Source: Paracoccaceae bacterium
GTDB lineage: Bacteria > Pseudomonadota > Alphaproteobacteria > Rhodobacterales > Rhodobacteraceae
Length of the DNA: 28,615 bases
Direction of reading: 5' to 3'
Assembly (NCBI GenBank): GCA_026982255.1
Contig: JALSHL010000047.1
Span: 1-28,615, forward strand
Under the pieces are notes generated by a model. That model saw only the letters and a list, made by a program, of their open reading frames with translations. It was not told the origin of the DNA and ran no database searches. The position numbers were made by a program, and so were the translations under genes. How positions within the stretch are numbered: the first letter of the stretch is position 1; each line of letters opens with the position of its first letter. Positions 1 through 7,676 of this stretch are shown one piece after another.

Positions 1-617
1 TCTTCGACGGTCAGGGCAATTTCATCGACGGCTACTACCTCGTCGGCCTGCTGGCGCAACAGGCGCTGATGGACCACCCCGCCGCCACCATCATCCACGA
101 CCCGCGCATGATCTGGAACACGCAGGATATCGTAGCCTCCGCCGGCGGCCATGCCGTGCAGTCGCAAACCGGTCACGCCCATATCAAGGCGGCGATGCGC
201 GAACACAACGCCATCTACGGCGGCGAAATGAGCGCCCACCACTATTTCCGCGATTTCATGTATTGCGACAGCGGCATGATCCCGTGGCTGATGGTGGCCG
301 AGCTGGTCTCCGTCACCGGCACCCCGCTCGCCGATCTCGTTGCCGACCGTCAGGCCGCTTTCCCCGGCTCGGGCGAGAAAAATTTCGAGATCGCCGACCC
401 GCAAGCCGCCCTCGCCAGGGTCGAGGCCGCCCTCGCCCCGCAGGCATGCGAAACCAGCCACGCCGACGGTCTGAGCATGGATTTCGGCAACTGGCGCATG
501 AACCTGCGGCCCAGCTCGACCGAACCGCTGGTGCGCCTGAACATCGAATCCCGCGGCGACGCCGGTCTGGTGGCCCGCAAACTGGCCGAGGTTCTGGAAA
601 TTCTGGACCTGGAATAG
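1..617 (+). CDS. Phosphomannomutase/phosphoglucomutase, C-terminal part (5' truncated by window edge)
   Basis: The reading frame is open from the left edge (first full codon at position 3) to a TAG stop at 615-617. The visible ~204 residues correspond to the C-terminal half of an alpha-D-phosphohexomutase, which interconverts mannose-6-P/mannose-1-P or glucose-6-P/glucose-1-P for exopolysaccharide or LPS sugar synthesis in the cytosol. Recognisable are the stretch just after the metal-binding loop (FDGQGNFIDGYYLVGLLA), the sugar-recognition motif GGEMSAHHYFRDF, and the C-terminal phosphate-binding loop RPSSTEPLVRLNIES. That loop is normally RPSNTEP, so Asn is replaced by Ser here. The catalytic phosphoserine domain lies outside the window. 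Substrate preference (Man or Glc) cannot be decided from this part. Confidence 0.9.
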   Translation, partial: FDGQGNFIDGYYLVGLLAQQALMDHPAATIIHDPRMIWNTQDIVASAGGHAVQSQTGHAHIKAAMREHNAIYGGEMSAHHYFRDFMYCDSGMIPWLMVAELVSVTGTPLADLVADRQAAFPGSGEKNFEIADPQAALARVEAALAPQACETSHADGLSMDFGNWRMNLRPSSTEPLVRLNIESRGDAGLVARKLAEVLEILDLE

Positions 618-656
618 ACAAGGGACGCACCTTCCGGCACGCCCCCGTTTATAACA

Positions 657-671
657 TGACCTTGATGGTCA
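657..671. other. Short inverted repeat in the intergenic gap
   Basis: TGACC (657-661), a five-base loop, then GGTCA (667-671). It lies between the stop of the mutase gene and the stop of the convergent small membrane protein gene. There is no T-tract, so it is at best a weak termination or pausing hairpin. No other signal is visible in this gap. Confidence 0.25.
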
Positions 672-687
672 CTACCGGTGCCCGGGA

Positions 688-900
688 TTAGATTCTGGGC
701 CGCGGTCTTTCGCCCCCGACAGTTCCGCTGGCCAGAACGATCAGCGCGATAGCAATCAGCGGGATCAGCCAGCCGGCCGTGCCACCCATGGCGGCAGCTT
801 CGCCAACCATCGGTTCGCTCTGTGTGGAATAGGCTACCTCGCCAGCGAAAGCGCCGGAGGCCATAAGAGTAATGGCAGAAGTCATTGCAGTCAGTTTCAT
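688..900 (-). CDS. Small signal-peptide/one-helix membrane protein (copy A)
   Basis: A 70-residue protein of unknown function. Residues 1-19 form a signal peptide with a likely AFA cleavage site, then comes a short acidic/polar linker (TQSEPMVGEAA), one hydrophobic helix (about 44-58, WLIPLIAIALIVLA) and a basic tail ending RPRPRI. A good Shine-Dalgarno (AAGGA) sits upstream of the ATG at 898-900. It is a clear paralogue of the next gene upstream on the same strand (688-900 vs 1023-1229), sharing the linker and the helix. Such one-helix proteins with a cleavable leader are common in Rhodobacteraceae. I do not recognise a function. It converges on the mutase gene. Confidence 0.7.
   Translation of the reverse strand: MKLTAMTSAITLMASGAFAGEVAYSTQSEPMVGEAAAMGGTAGWLIPLIAIALIVLASGTVGGERPRPRI
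737..771. repeat. 35-bp direct repeat, copy 1
   Basis: A 35-base segment identical to 1066-1100. Both encode the transmembrane helix of the paired small membrane proteins on the minus strand. Identity at every third codon position in this part, while flanking parts differ, indicates recent duplication or gene conversion. Confidence 0.8.
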
Positions 901-918
901 CTTTTTTCCTTATACTAG

Positions 919-932
919 GGTCACTTGTGACC
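919..932. promoter_or_regulatory. Perfect inverted repeat upstream of small gene copy A
   Basis: GGTCAC (919-924), TT spacer, GTGACC (927-932). It lies 19 bases upstream of the start codon of the minus-strand small membrane protein (ATG at 900), within its 5' leader or promoter. It could be an operator for a dimeric regulator or a short RNA hairpin. The factor is unknown. Confidence 0.35.
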
Positions 933-1022
933 ATACTGAAGAGAATACATGCTCCGGCATCGGAAGGCCGAAGTCAACGACTTTCCGACATCAGGCCCGA
1001 TATCGTTATTCGCATCCGGGCT

Positions 1023-1229
1023 CTATTTTTTTATGGGTGGTTTTTTCCCCTCGCCACTCGCCAGCACGATCAGCGCGATAGCAATCAGCGGGATCAGCCA
1101 CGCCGCCGTGTCGCCCATGGCGGCGGCGCCGCTCACCATCGGCTCGCTTTGCGAGGAATAGGCCGTTTCGCCGGCAAAGGCACCGGATACCAACAGCGCG
1201 AAAGCGGAAGTCATAGTCAAAAGTTTCAT
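1023..1229 (-). CDS. Small signal-peptide/one-helix membrane protein (copy B)
   Basis: A 68-residue protein, paralogous to copy A: leader MKLLTMTSAFALLVSGAFA, linker with SSQSEPMV, helix WLIPLIAIALIVLA, then a lysine-rich tail (GEGKKPPIKK). I chose the ATG at 1229 rather than one 42 bases upstream because a GGAGAG Shine-Dalgarno precedes it and because the N-terminus then matches copy A residue for residue. The leader suggests export, with the helix anchoring the mature protein and the basic tail on one membrane face. No function is recognised. It lies directly upstream of copy A on the minus strand and divergent from the DadA-like gene. Confidence 0.7.
   Translation of the reverse strand: MKLLTMTSAFALLVSGAFAGETAYSSQSEPMVSGAAAMGDTAAWLIPLIAIALIVLASGEGKKPPIKK
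1066..1100. repeat. 35-bp direct repeat, copy 2
   Basis: Identical to 737-771 (see that entry). It encodes the transmembrane helix of copy B. Confidence 0.8.
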
Positions 1230-1298
1230 CTTACTCTCCAATCTACCGGAATTGTTCCGGCCACGATTCAACTCTGCGCCTTTGCCGCGTGGTTCACG

Positions 1299-1312
1299 TT
1301 GACTTGAGTCAA
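1299..1312. promoter_or_regulatory. Inverted repeat in the divergent promoter region of small gene B and dadA-like gene
   Basis: TTGACT (1299-1304), TG, AGTCAA (1307-1312), a perfect 6+6 dyad in the 158-bp gap between the divergent starts at 1229 and 1388. TTGACT also resembles a -35 element. It could be an operator or a promoter element for either gene; direction is not decidable by eye. Confidence 0.35.
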
Positions 1313-1387
1313 TTTGTTCACAAAAATGTTATCACGTCATATCTGGCTATATGATTGTCCCTGACAAACACTATTTCCGAGGACCCG

Positions 1388-2653
1388 ATGCCCGACACCG
1401 CCCTTGTCATAGGCGCCGGAATCACCGGCATCTCCGCCGCTTGCTCGCTGCGCCGCGACGGCTGGCGCGTGACCGTGATCGACCGCGTGGCCCCGGGCGA
1501 TCCGGCGCAGACCTCTTTCGGCAACGCCGGCCTGCTGGCCCGCTCCGCCGTGGTCCCCGTGTCCGAGCCGGGCCTCTGGGCCAGAATGCCCCGCATGTTG
1601 CTCGACCCGTCTTCGCCGCTGTTCCTGCGCTATGCCTACCTGCCGCGCCTTCTGCCGTGGCTGCTGCCGTTCCTGCGAAACTCCACCCCCGCCCGCGCCG
1701 CCCGCATCACCGCGCAGATCGCCGAACTCACCTGCGATTCTGTTGACCGGCATCAAAGTCTTGCCGCCGGAACCCCCGCCGCAAAATACCTGCGTACCGG
1801 CGATTACGCCTATGTCTACCGCAGCCGCGCGGACTATCAATCCAATGCCCGCACCAACGCGCTCAAGGCCGCGCAAGGCTACGCCCCCGACTACCTCGAC
1901 CGCGCCGCGCTGGAAAAACGGTTTCCCGACCTCGGCCCCGCCTACGGCTTTGCCGCGCTTTACCCCGACCACGGCTGGATCACCGACCCCGGCGCCTATG
2001 TCGCCGCCCTCGCCCGCCACTTCACCTCCAACGGCGGCCGTTTTTTGCAGGGCGAAATAGCAACCGTCACCGCAGGCCCGCGTCCCCGCGCCATCCTCGC
2101 CAACGGCGAAAGTCTCGAGGCCGCGAAAATCATCCTCGCCACCGGCGCCTGGTCCAACCCGCTCGCGCGTCCGAACGGACAAACCGCCCGCGTGGAATCC
2201 GAGCGCGGCTACCACCTGTCCATGCACGACGCCAACATCACCCCGGCCCACCCCTTCATGGTTGCCGACGCGCAATTCGTCGTCACCCCGATGAACGGCT
2301 TCCTGCGCGCCGCCGGCATTGTCGAATTCGGCGGCCTGCAAGCCCCTGCCTCGCAAGCCCCGTTCGACCTCTTGAAAAAACAGTTGAAACAGGTTTTCCC
2401 GACCCTGACTTTCGCGCGCGTCGAAAAATGGATGGGCCACCGCCCGACCCTGCCCGACAGCCTGCCGGCCATCGGAGAATCCCCCGACGCCCCGAACATC
2501 ATCCACGCCTATGGCGGCCAGCACATCGGCCTGACCATCGGCCCGCGCCTCGGCGCCATGGTGGCCGAAATCGCGCGGGGCCGATGGAACAGCGATACCG
2601 GCGCCTATCGCGTCGGGCGTCGGGGGTTTCATCCGGCACCGGATTCGGGCTAG
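1388..2653 (+). CDS. FAD-dependent D-amino-acid dehydrogenase-like oxidoreductase (DadA family)
   Basis: A 421-residue member of the DAO/DadA flavoprotein superfamily. The N-terminus has the FAD-binding beta-alpha-beta motif VIGAGITGISAACSLRRDGW, ending in an acidic/basic pair (VIDR). Further family signs are QTSFGNAGLL (~42-51), LATGAWSN in the middle, and near the C-terminus GHRPTLPDSLPAIGESP and HAYGGQHIGLTIGPRLG, the second FAD/product-binding region. DadA-type enzymes oxidise D-amino acids to 2-oxo acids, passing electrons to the respiratory chain; other members act on proline derivatives, so the substrate is unsure. The ATG at 1388 is preferred over one at 1355 because CGAGGA precedes it and the GxGxxG motif then starts near residue 8. 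The next gene begins about 30 bases downstream. Confidence 0.8.
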   Translation: MPDTALVIGAGITGISAACSLRRDGWRVTVIDRVAPGDPAQTSFGNAGLLARSAVVPVSEPGLWARMPRMLLDPSSPLFLRYAYLPRLLPWLLPFLRNSTPARAARITAQIAELTCDSVDRHQSLAAGTPAAKYLRTGDYAYVYRSRADYQSNARTNALKAAQGYAPDYLDRAALEKRFPDLGPAYGFAALYPDHGWITDPGAYVAALARHFTSNGGRFLQGEIATVTAGPRPRAILANGESLEAAKIILATGAWSNPLARPNGQTARVESERGYHLSMHDANITPAHPFMVADAQFVVTPMNGFLRAAGIVEFGGLQAPASQAPFDLLKKQLKQVFPTLTFARVEKWMGHRPTLPDSLPAIGESPDAPNIIHAYGGQHIGLTIGPRLGAMVAEIARGRWNSDTGAYRVGRRGFHPAPDSG

Positions 2654-2683
2654 ATTTCCGAAATGCTTTCAGGACACCAACAC

Positions 2684-3415
2684 ATGCCGGATACTGCCAC
2701 CCCGGAATTGATACGGACTGTTTTCGACGATCTGCCGCTGAAAATCCGCTATCTGCCGGGCACATCCGCGACCCTTGTTGTCAGTTTCGCCGGAGTTGGC
2801 AGCGTTCGCCATGAAGAACCTCCGCCGGAGTTCGTGGAGACAGCCAGCGACAACGGTATCAACCATGTATTGTTTGTTACCGATATCTGGCGCAGCTGGC
2901 TCAATGCTCCGTATATGGCCGAACAGATTGTCGAAACGGTCGAAAGCACGAAAACCCGCATTTCGGCGCGGCGGGTTGTGATGGTGGGCAACAGCATGGG
3001 CGGTTTTTCCGCGCTTCGGATTGCCCGCCTGATGCCGGTTGATGCTGTAGCGGCCTTTTCCCCGCAATATTCACCGGATCCGTTGCTTGTTCCGGACGAT
3101 CGCCGCTGGTTCTATTTCAGACAGAAAATACGGCAGTTCCGGTTTCGCCGGATTGATGCTCTGCCGGAACCGCCGACCATGACCTATATATTCCAGGGCG
3201 GCACCCGATCCGAGGCATACCACTGGCGCCGGTTCCCCTTTGCCGAAAACGCCGACCAGTATGTTTTCCCGGGTATTGGCCACAATCTGGCCCATCACCT
3301 GAAACAACGTCAGGTTTTGCGCCCGCTCGTCGCTGATATCATTGCCGGCCGCCGCCGCCGCGTGCGGCAGCGGGTCAAAGCACATGGCGGGATAAGCCGC
3401 CCGTTTGCGACCTGA
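2684..3415 (+). CDS. Alpha/beta hydrolase-fold protein, function unknown
   Basis: A 243-residue protein with a nucleophile elbow GNSMGG (residues 102-107, Ser104 as probable nucleophile) followed by a typical helix (FSALRIARLM). A C-terminal FPGIGHNLAHH segment probably supplies the catalytic His. No signal peptide. The C-terminus is very basic (GRRRRVRQR). I prefer the ATG at 2684 over 2663 because AGGA at 2671-2674 is well placed. The fold suggests an esterase, thioesterase or peptidase-like role, but no specific family is recognised. It lies 30 bases downstream of the DadA-like gene and may be co-transcribed with it. Its third-position base use is slightly less GC-biased than that of its neighbours. 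Confidence 0.7.
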   Translation: MPDTATPELIRTVFDDLPLKIRYLPGTSATLVVSFAGVGSVRHEEPPPEFVETASDNGINHVLFVTDIWRSWLNAPYMAEQIVETVESTKTRISARRVVMVGNSMGGFSALRIARLMPVDAVAAFSPQYSPDPLLVPDDRRWFYFRQKIRQFRFRRIDALPEPPTMTYIFQGGTRSEAYHWRRFPFAENADQYVFPGIGHNLAHHLKQRQVLRPLVADIIAGRRRRVRQRVKAHGGISRPFAT

Positions 3416-3416
3416 G

Positions 3417-4316
3417 CTATTCCCACTCCATTTCCTGAAACACCTGTTGCGCGTTCTTGCCCGCCAGTTGCCCGAAGTTCTGCAAATAGGCAAACGCCGA
3501 CTGGTCCACCTTGACCGCGTTTATGATGTCGTCCGACACCGCCATATAGACCCCCATCTCGCGCCGCAGGTTGAGCAGATACTCGTAGGTATCCGCCGTC
3601 GCCGTCGCCAGATCTGTTGCCCGCCCGTGCCCGGGGACCACATGCGCGGGGTTCAGGTCGGCAATTTCCTCGAACACCTCGATCCAGTTGGCCGAGTCCG
3701 ACTGTTCCCCGATCCCCAGCAACCGCTCGGTATAGACAATATCCCCCGTAAACACCGTATCCTTCGACGGCACCCAGACAAAACTGTCGCCCGGCGTATG
3801 TGCCGGCCCGAGATGGCGCACCTGGAAATCCACTCCGCCGAGGCTGAAATCATAGGCCGTATCGAAGGTCACATCGGCATAGACCGGCTCGGTTCCCTCC
3901 AGCCTGTCCTTCAGGAAAAAGGCCAGTGCCGAGAATTGCGCCGAGCCGCGATCCTTCTGGTCCGCCACCGCCGCCTCCGAGGCCACGATCTCCGCCCCCT
4001 GCGCTTTCCAGTAGCCGTTCCCGATCCAGCGATGATCCTGCCCGCCGCTGTTGATCACGACCTTCACCGGCTTGTCGGTGACCGTATCGATTGCCGCGTC
4101 GATCTCGGCAGCGCCCAGCCAGCTGCCGCCCGGATCGACCAGCACCACGCCCTCGTCCGTCACCACGACTCCGAAAGTTCCGTTGTTGGCGAGGTTCTCT
4201 TCCGTCCGCTGTCCCAGATCCCCGACAATGGCATAGACTCCGTCGGTAACCTTCTGCACTTCCAGCGCCTGAACGGCAGCGGGCAGCATCAACAATACAG
4301 CAACAAGATATTTCAT
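3417..4316 (-). CDS. Secreted metallo-beta-lactamase-fold protein with degenerate HxHxDH motif
   Basis: A 299-residue protein with a leader (1-17, ending VQA). The MBL fold is shown by VYAIVGDLGQ, GVVLVDPGGSW (~57-66), HTPGD (His173), FTGDIVY (Asp192) and VVPGHG (His230). The usual zinc motif NTHxHxDH reads N89-S-G-G-Q-D-H95: the first two His are missing and one residue is lost, while Asp94-His95 stay. A normal di-zinc site therefore cannot form; one metal site (Asp/His95, Asp192, His230) might. I believe similar proteins with NSGGQDHRW exist near sulfur-oxidation genes in other bacteria, but that is from memory. The start is supported by GGAG seven bases upstream. It converges with the hydrolase gene, the two stops being one base apart. 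Confidence 0.75.
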   Translation of the reverse strand: MKYLVAVLLMLPAAVQALEVQKVTDGVYAIVGDLGQRTEENLANNGTFGVVVTDEGVVLVDPGGSWLGAAEIDAAIDTVTDKPVKVVINSGGQDHRWIGNGYWKAQGAEIVASEAAVADQKDRGSAQFSALAFFLKDRLEGTEPVYADVTFDTAYDFSLGGVDFQVRHLGPAHTPGDSFVWVPSKDTVFTGDIVYTERLLGIGEQSDSANWIEVFEEIADLNPAHVVPGHGRATDLATATADTYEYLLNLRREMGVYMAVSDDIINAVKVDQSAFAYLQNFGQLAGKNAQQVFQEMEWE

Positions 4317-4330
4317 AATATGACTCCGAT

Positions 4331-4360
4331 AATAAAAACAGGACCGCCCGCAGGCGGCCC
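4331..4360 (-). terminator. Rho-independent terminator of the gcvTHP operon
   Basis: Read on the minus strand: GGGCCGCC, a four-base loop, GGCGGTCC (one G-T wobble), then TGTTTTTATT. The stem covers 4341-4360 and the T-tract 4331-4339. It stands just after the gcvP stop and separates the gcv operon from the MBL-fold gene on the same strand, so that gene probably has its own promoter in this short gap. Confidence 0.8.
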
Positions 4361-4396
4361 TTTCCATAGTGATTTCCACATTGATTACAAGTGGAA

Positions 4397-7243
4397 TTAT
4401 TCCTCGTAATCGCTGAGCGGCGGGCAGGTGCAAACCAGATGCCGGTCGCCATAGGCATTGTCCACCCGGTTGACCGGCGGCCAGTATTTGTCCACGCGGA
4501 ACGCCCCCGGCGGGAAGCAGGCCTGCTCGCGCGAATACTTGCGGTCCCAGTCCCCGACCAGATCCTCCACCGTATGCGGCGCATGGGCCAGCGGGCTGTC
4601 CTCGTGGCTGATCCGGCCCTCCTCGATATCGCGGGCCTCCTCGCGGATGGCCAGCATGGCGGTGATGAACCGGTCGATCTCGGCCTTCGGCTCGCTCTCC
4701 GTCGGTTCCACCATCAGCGTTCCGGCCACCGGCCAGCTCATGGTCGGCGCGTGGAAACCGCAATCCATCAGCCGCTTGGCAATGTCGTCCACCGACACAT
4801 GCGCCGACTCGTTCAGCGGCCGCGTGTCCAGAATACATTCATGCGCCACCCGCCCGCGCGCCGATTTGAACAGCACGTCATAGGCCCCTTCCAGCCGCTT
4901 GGCGATATAGTTGGCGTTCAGGATGGCCACCTTGGTTGCCTGCGTCAGCCCCGCGCCGCCCATCAGCAGCAGATAGGCCCAGCTGATCACCAGGATCGAG
5001 GCGCTCCCCATCGGCGCCGCCGACACCGGCCCGACCTCGCCCGAGCCATCCACCGCACCGGGCAGATACGGCTCAAGATGCGCGCCGACACCGATCGGCC
5101 CCATGCCCGGCCCGCCGCCGCCATGGGGAATGGCAAAGGTCTTGTGCAGGTTCAGATGGCTGACATCGCCGCCGATCCTGCCCGGCTTCACCAGCCCGAC
5201 CATGGCATTCATATTCGCCCCGTCGATGTAAACCTGCCCGCCGTATTCATGGGTGATGTCGCAAACCGCGCGCACGGTTTCCTCGAACACCCCGTGGGTG
5301 GAAGGATAGGTGATCATGCAGGCCGCCAGCCTGTCGCCCGCCTCGGCGGCCTTGGCGCGGAAATCCTCCAGATCGATGTCGCCGTTTTCGGCCGATTTCA
5401 CCACCACGACTTTCCAGCCCGCCATATGGGCGCTGGCCGGATTGGTCCCGTGCGCCGACACCGGAATCAGGCAGATATCCCGATTCCCCTCGCCGCGTGC
5501 TTCATGGTAATTGCGGATGGTCAGCAGCCCCGCATATTCCCCCTGCGCGCCGGAATTCGGCTGTAACGACATGGCGTCATAGCCGGTGATCTCGCACAAT
5601 TGCGCCTTGAGCTGCTCGGTCAGCTCCGTATACCCCGCCGCCTGGTCCAGCGGCACGAAGGGGTGCAGGTTGGCGATCCCGAACCACGTCAGCGGGATCA
5701 TCTCGGCCGTCGCGTTCAGCTTCATGGTGCAGGACCCCAGCGGAATCATCGCCCGGTCCAGCGCCAGATCCCGATCCGCCAGCCGCCGCATATAGCGGGT
5801 CATCTCGGCCTCCGACCGGTTCATATCGAAAATCGGATGGGTCAGGTATTCATCCGTGCGCAGCATGTTTTCCGGCAAACGGTATTCGCGGTTCTTGGCG
5901 GAATCGTCCTTCATATCGCCGCCGAACGCCCGCCAGACGGCCTCGATGGTCTCGGCTCGCGTCTGTTCGTCCAGCGAGATGCCGATCTTCGTATCGCCGA
6001 CCTTGCGCAGGTTGATACCGTTTTCCACCGCCGCGTTCAGGATCACGCCCTGCAACGGGCCGACCTCGACGGTGATCGTGTCGAAAAACACTTCCGGCTC
6101 GACCTTGAAGCCCAGATTCTCCAGCCCCTTCGCCATGCGCGCGGTCTTGCGATGCACCGACTGCGCAATCGCCTTCAGCCCCGCCGGCCCGTAAAACACC
6201 GCATACATCGAGGCCATGACCGCCAACAGCGCCTGCGCCGTGCAGACGTTGGAATTCGCCTTCTCGCGCCGGATATGCTGCTCGCGGGTCTGCAATGCCA
6301 GCCGATAGGCCTTGTTGCCGCGCGCATCCACCGACACCCCGATAATCCGCCCGGGCATGGAGCGTTTCAACTTGTCCGTTGTCGCCATATAGGCCGCGTG
6401 CGGTCCGCCGTATCCCATCGGCACGCCGAAACGCTGGGTGTTGCCGACGGCAATATCCGCGCCCATCTCGCCGGGGGATTTCAGCAGACACAGCGCCAGA
6501 ATATCCGCCGCCATCACCGCAATCGCCTTGTGTTCGTGCAGGCTGGCAATGCAAGGGGTAAAGTCCCGCACCCGCCCGTAGGTCCCCGGATACTGGAAAA
6601 TCGCCCCGAACACCGCCGAGGGGTCCATATCCATTTCCGGATTGGCCACGATCACCTCGATCCCCAGCGGCTCGGCACGGGTCCTGATCACCGCGATCGT
6701 CTGCGGGTGGCAGTTCTCGTCAACGAAAAATACGTTGGATTTCGATTTCGCCGCCCGTTTGGCCATGGTCATCGCCTCGGCCGCCGCCGTCGCCTCGTCC
6801 AGCAACGAGGCATTGGCAACCTCCAGCCCCGTCAGGTCCGAAACCATCGTCTGGAAATTCAGCAGGGCCTCCAGCCGCCCCTGTGCGATCTCCGGCTGAT
6901 AGGGGGTATAGGCCGTATACCACGCCGGATTTTCCAGAATATTGCGCTGGATCACCGGCGGCGTCATGGTGCCGTAATACCCCTGCCCGATCAGCGAGGT
7001 CAGCACCTTGTTCTTCTTGATCACCTGCCGCATGTGGTGCAGCACGTCGCGCTCCGACATCGCCTCGCCCAGCTCCAGCGCCCCTTCCTGCCGGATATCC
7101 GCCGGCACCGTCTCGTCGATCAGCTCGTCCAGCGAGCCGACACCGATTACGTCGAGCATCTCCTCCATCTCCGTCGGGGACGGCCCGATATGGCGGCGGT
7201 TGGCGAAATCATAGGGCTGATAGGGGGTCGGATGGAAAGGCAT
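4397..7243 (-). CDS. gcvP: Glycine dehydrogenase (decarboxylating), P-protein of glycine cleavage system
   Basis: A 948-residue fused (long-type) P-protein, PLP-dependent, which decarboxylates glycine and passes the aminomethyl group to the lipoyl arm of GcvH. The N-terminal half starts FANRRHIGPSPTEMEEML and contains SLLDEATAAAEAM. The C-terminal half has MIPLGSCTMKLNATAEM, QPNSGAQGEYAGL, HGTNPASAHMAGW and the PLP-lysine region NLHKTFAIPHGGGGPGMGPIGV. All are intact and the length is normal. It is the last gene of gcvT-gcvH-gcvP, 55 bases after gcvH, with a hairpin in that gap, and is followed by a strong terminator. A single-chain P-protein is usual in proteobacteria, unlike the two-subunit form of Firmicutes. 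Confidence 0.97.
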   Translation of the reverse strand: MPFHPTPYQPYDFANRRHIGPSPTEMEEMLDVIGVGSLDELIDETVPADIRQEGALELGEAMSERDVLHHMRQVIKKNKVLTSLIGQGYYGTMTPPVIQRNILENPAWYTAYTPYQPEIAQGRLEALLNFQTMVSDLTGLEVANASLLDEATAAAEAMTMAKRAAKSKSNVFFVDENCHPQTIAVIRTRAEPLGIEVIVANPEMDMDPSAVFGAIFQYPGTYGRVRDFTPCIASLHEHKAIAVMAADILALCLLKSPGEMGADIAVGNTQRFGVPMGYGGPHAAYMATTDKLKRSMPGRIIGVSVDARGNKAYRLALQTREQHIRREKANSNVCTAQALLAVMASMYAVFYGPAGLKAIAQSVHRKTARMAKGLENLGFKVEPEVFFDTITVEVGPLQGVILNAAVENGINLRKVGDTKIGISLDEQTRAETIEAVWRAFGGDMKDDSAKNREYRLPENMLRTDEYLTHPIFDMNRSEAEMTRYMRRLADRDLALDRAMIPLGSCTMKLNATAEMIPLTWFGIANLHPFVPLDQAAGYTELTEQLKAQLCEITGYDAMSLQPNSGAQGEYAGLLTIRNYHEARGEGNRDICLIPVSAHGTNPASAHMAGWKVVVVKSAENGDIDLEDFRAKAAEAGDRLAACMITYPSTHGVFEETVRAVCDITHEYGGQVYIDGANMNAMVGLVKPGRIGGDVSHLNLHKTFAIPHGGGGPGMGPIGVGAHLEPYLPGAVDGSGEVGPVSAAPMGSASILVISWAYLLLMGGAGLTQATKVAILNANYIAKRLEGAYDVLFKSARGRVAHECILDTRPLNESAHVSVDDIAKRLMDCGFHAPTMSWPVAGTLMVEPTESEPKAEIDRFITAMLAIREEARDIEEGRISHEDSPLAHAPHTVEDLVGDWDRKYSREQACFPPGAFRVDKYWPPVNRVDNAYGDRHLVCTCPPLSDYEE

Positions 7244-7269
7244 GGCAAATGTCCTTGCAAGGGGAATAC

Positions 7270-7292
7270 GGCCCCGCGCATCACACGGGGCC
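7270..7292. other. Intercistronic hairpin between gcvH and gcvP
   Basis: GGCCCCG (7270-7276), a nine-base loop, CGGGGCC (7286-7292). It is a perfect 7-bp GC-rich stem in the 55-bp gap between gcvH and gcvP. There is no T-tract, so it may act in mRNA processing or stability and set the ratio of H to P protein rather than terminate transcription. Confidence 0.5.
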
Positions 7293-7298
7293 GGAAAA

Positions 7299-7664
7299 TC
7301 AGGCGGTAAAGGCTTTGTAGGCGGCTTCGTCCATCAGGTTCGACAACTCGGCCGTATCCTTGATCTTGATCTTGTAGAACCAGGCGTTGCCCTCGGGGTC
7401 CTCGTTGACCGATCCCGGCTCGTCTTCCAGCGCCGAATTGGCCTCCAGAATTTCCATCGCGACGGGGGCATACAGTTCCGACGCCGCTTTCACGCTCTCG
7501 ACCACGCCGATCTCGTCGTCCTTGTCGAAGGTCTCGCCGGCCTCCTGCAGCTCGACGAAAACCACTTCGCCCAGCGCCTCGGCTGCATGTTTGGTAATGC
7601 CGAGCGTTGCGGTATCCCCGTCAACATCCAGCCACTCGTGTTCTTCGGAATAATAGATCGCCAT
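7299..7664 (-). CDS. gcvH: Glycine cleavage system H protein
   Basis: A 121-residue lipoyl-carrier protein shuttling the aminomethyl intermediate between P, T and L proteins. It contains the typical start (YYSEEHEWLDVDGDTATLGIT), the lipoylation motif GVVESVKAASELYAPV with Lys59 as the modified residue, and the C-terminal NEDPEGNAWFYKIKI. Length and all motifs are normal. It lies 12 bases after gcvT on the minus strand. The L protein (lpd) is not in the window, as is usual because it is shared with the 2-oxo acid dehydrogenases. Confidence 0.97.
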   Translation of the reverse strand: MAIYYSEEHEWLDVDGDTATLGITKHAAEALGEVVFVELQEAGETFDKDDEIGVVESVKAASELYAPVAMEILEANSALEDEPGSVNEDPEGNAWFYKIKIKDTAELSNLMDEAAYKAFTA

Positions 7665-7676
7665 CGGGGTTGTCTC

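Noticed and set aside
1337..2632. 431-codon minus-strand frame across the DadA-like gene
   Set aside because: Gly/Arg-rich antisense shadow; the plus-strand gene has a clear FAD motif and ribosome site.
5600..7309. Long plus-strand open frame (569 codons) antisense to gcvP
   Set aside because: Shadow of the strong third-position GC bias of gcvP; the product is His/Arg-rich without a recognisable fold.
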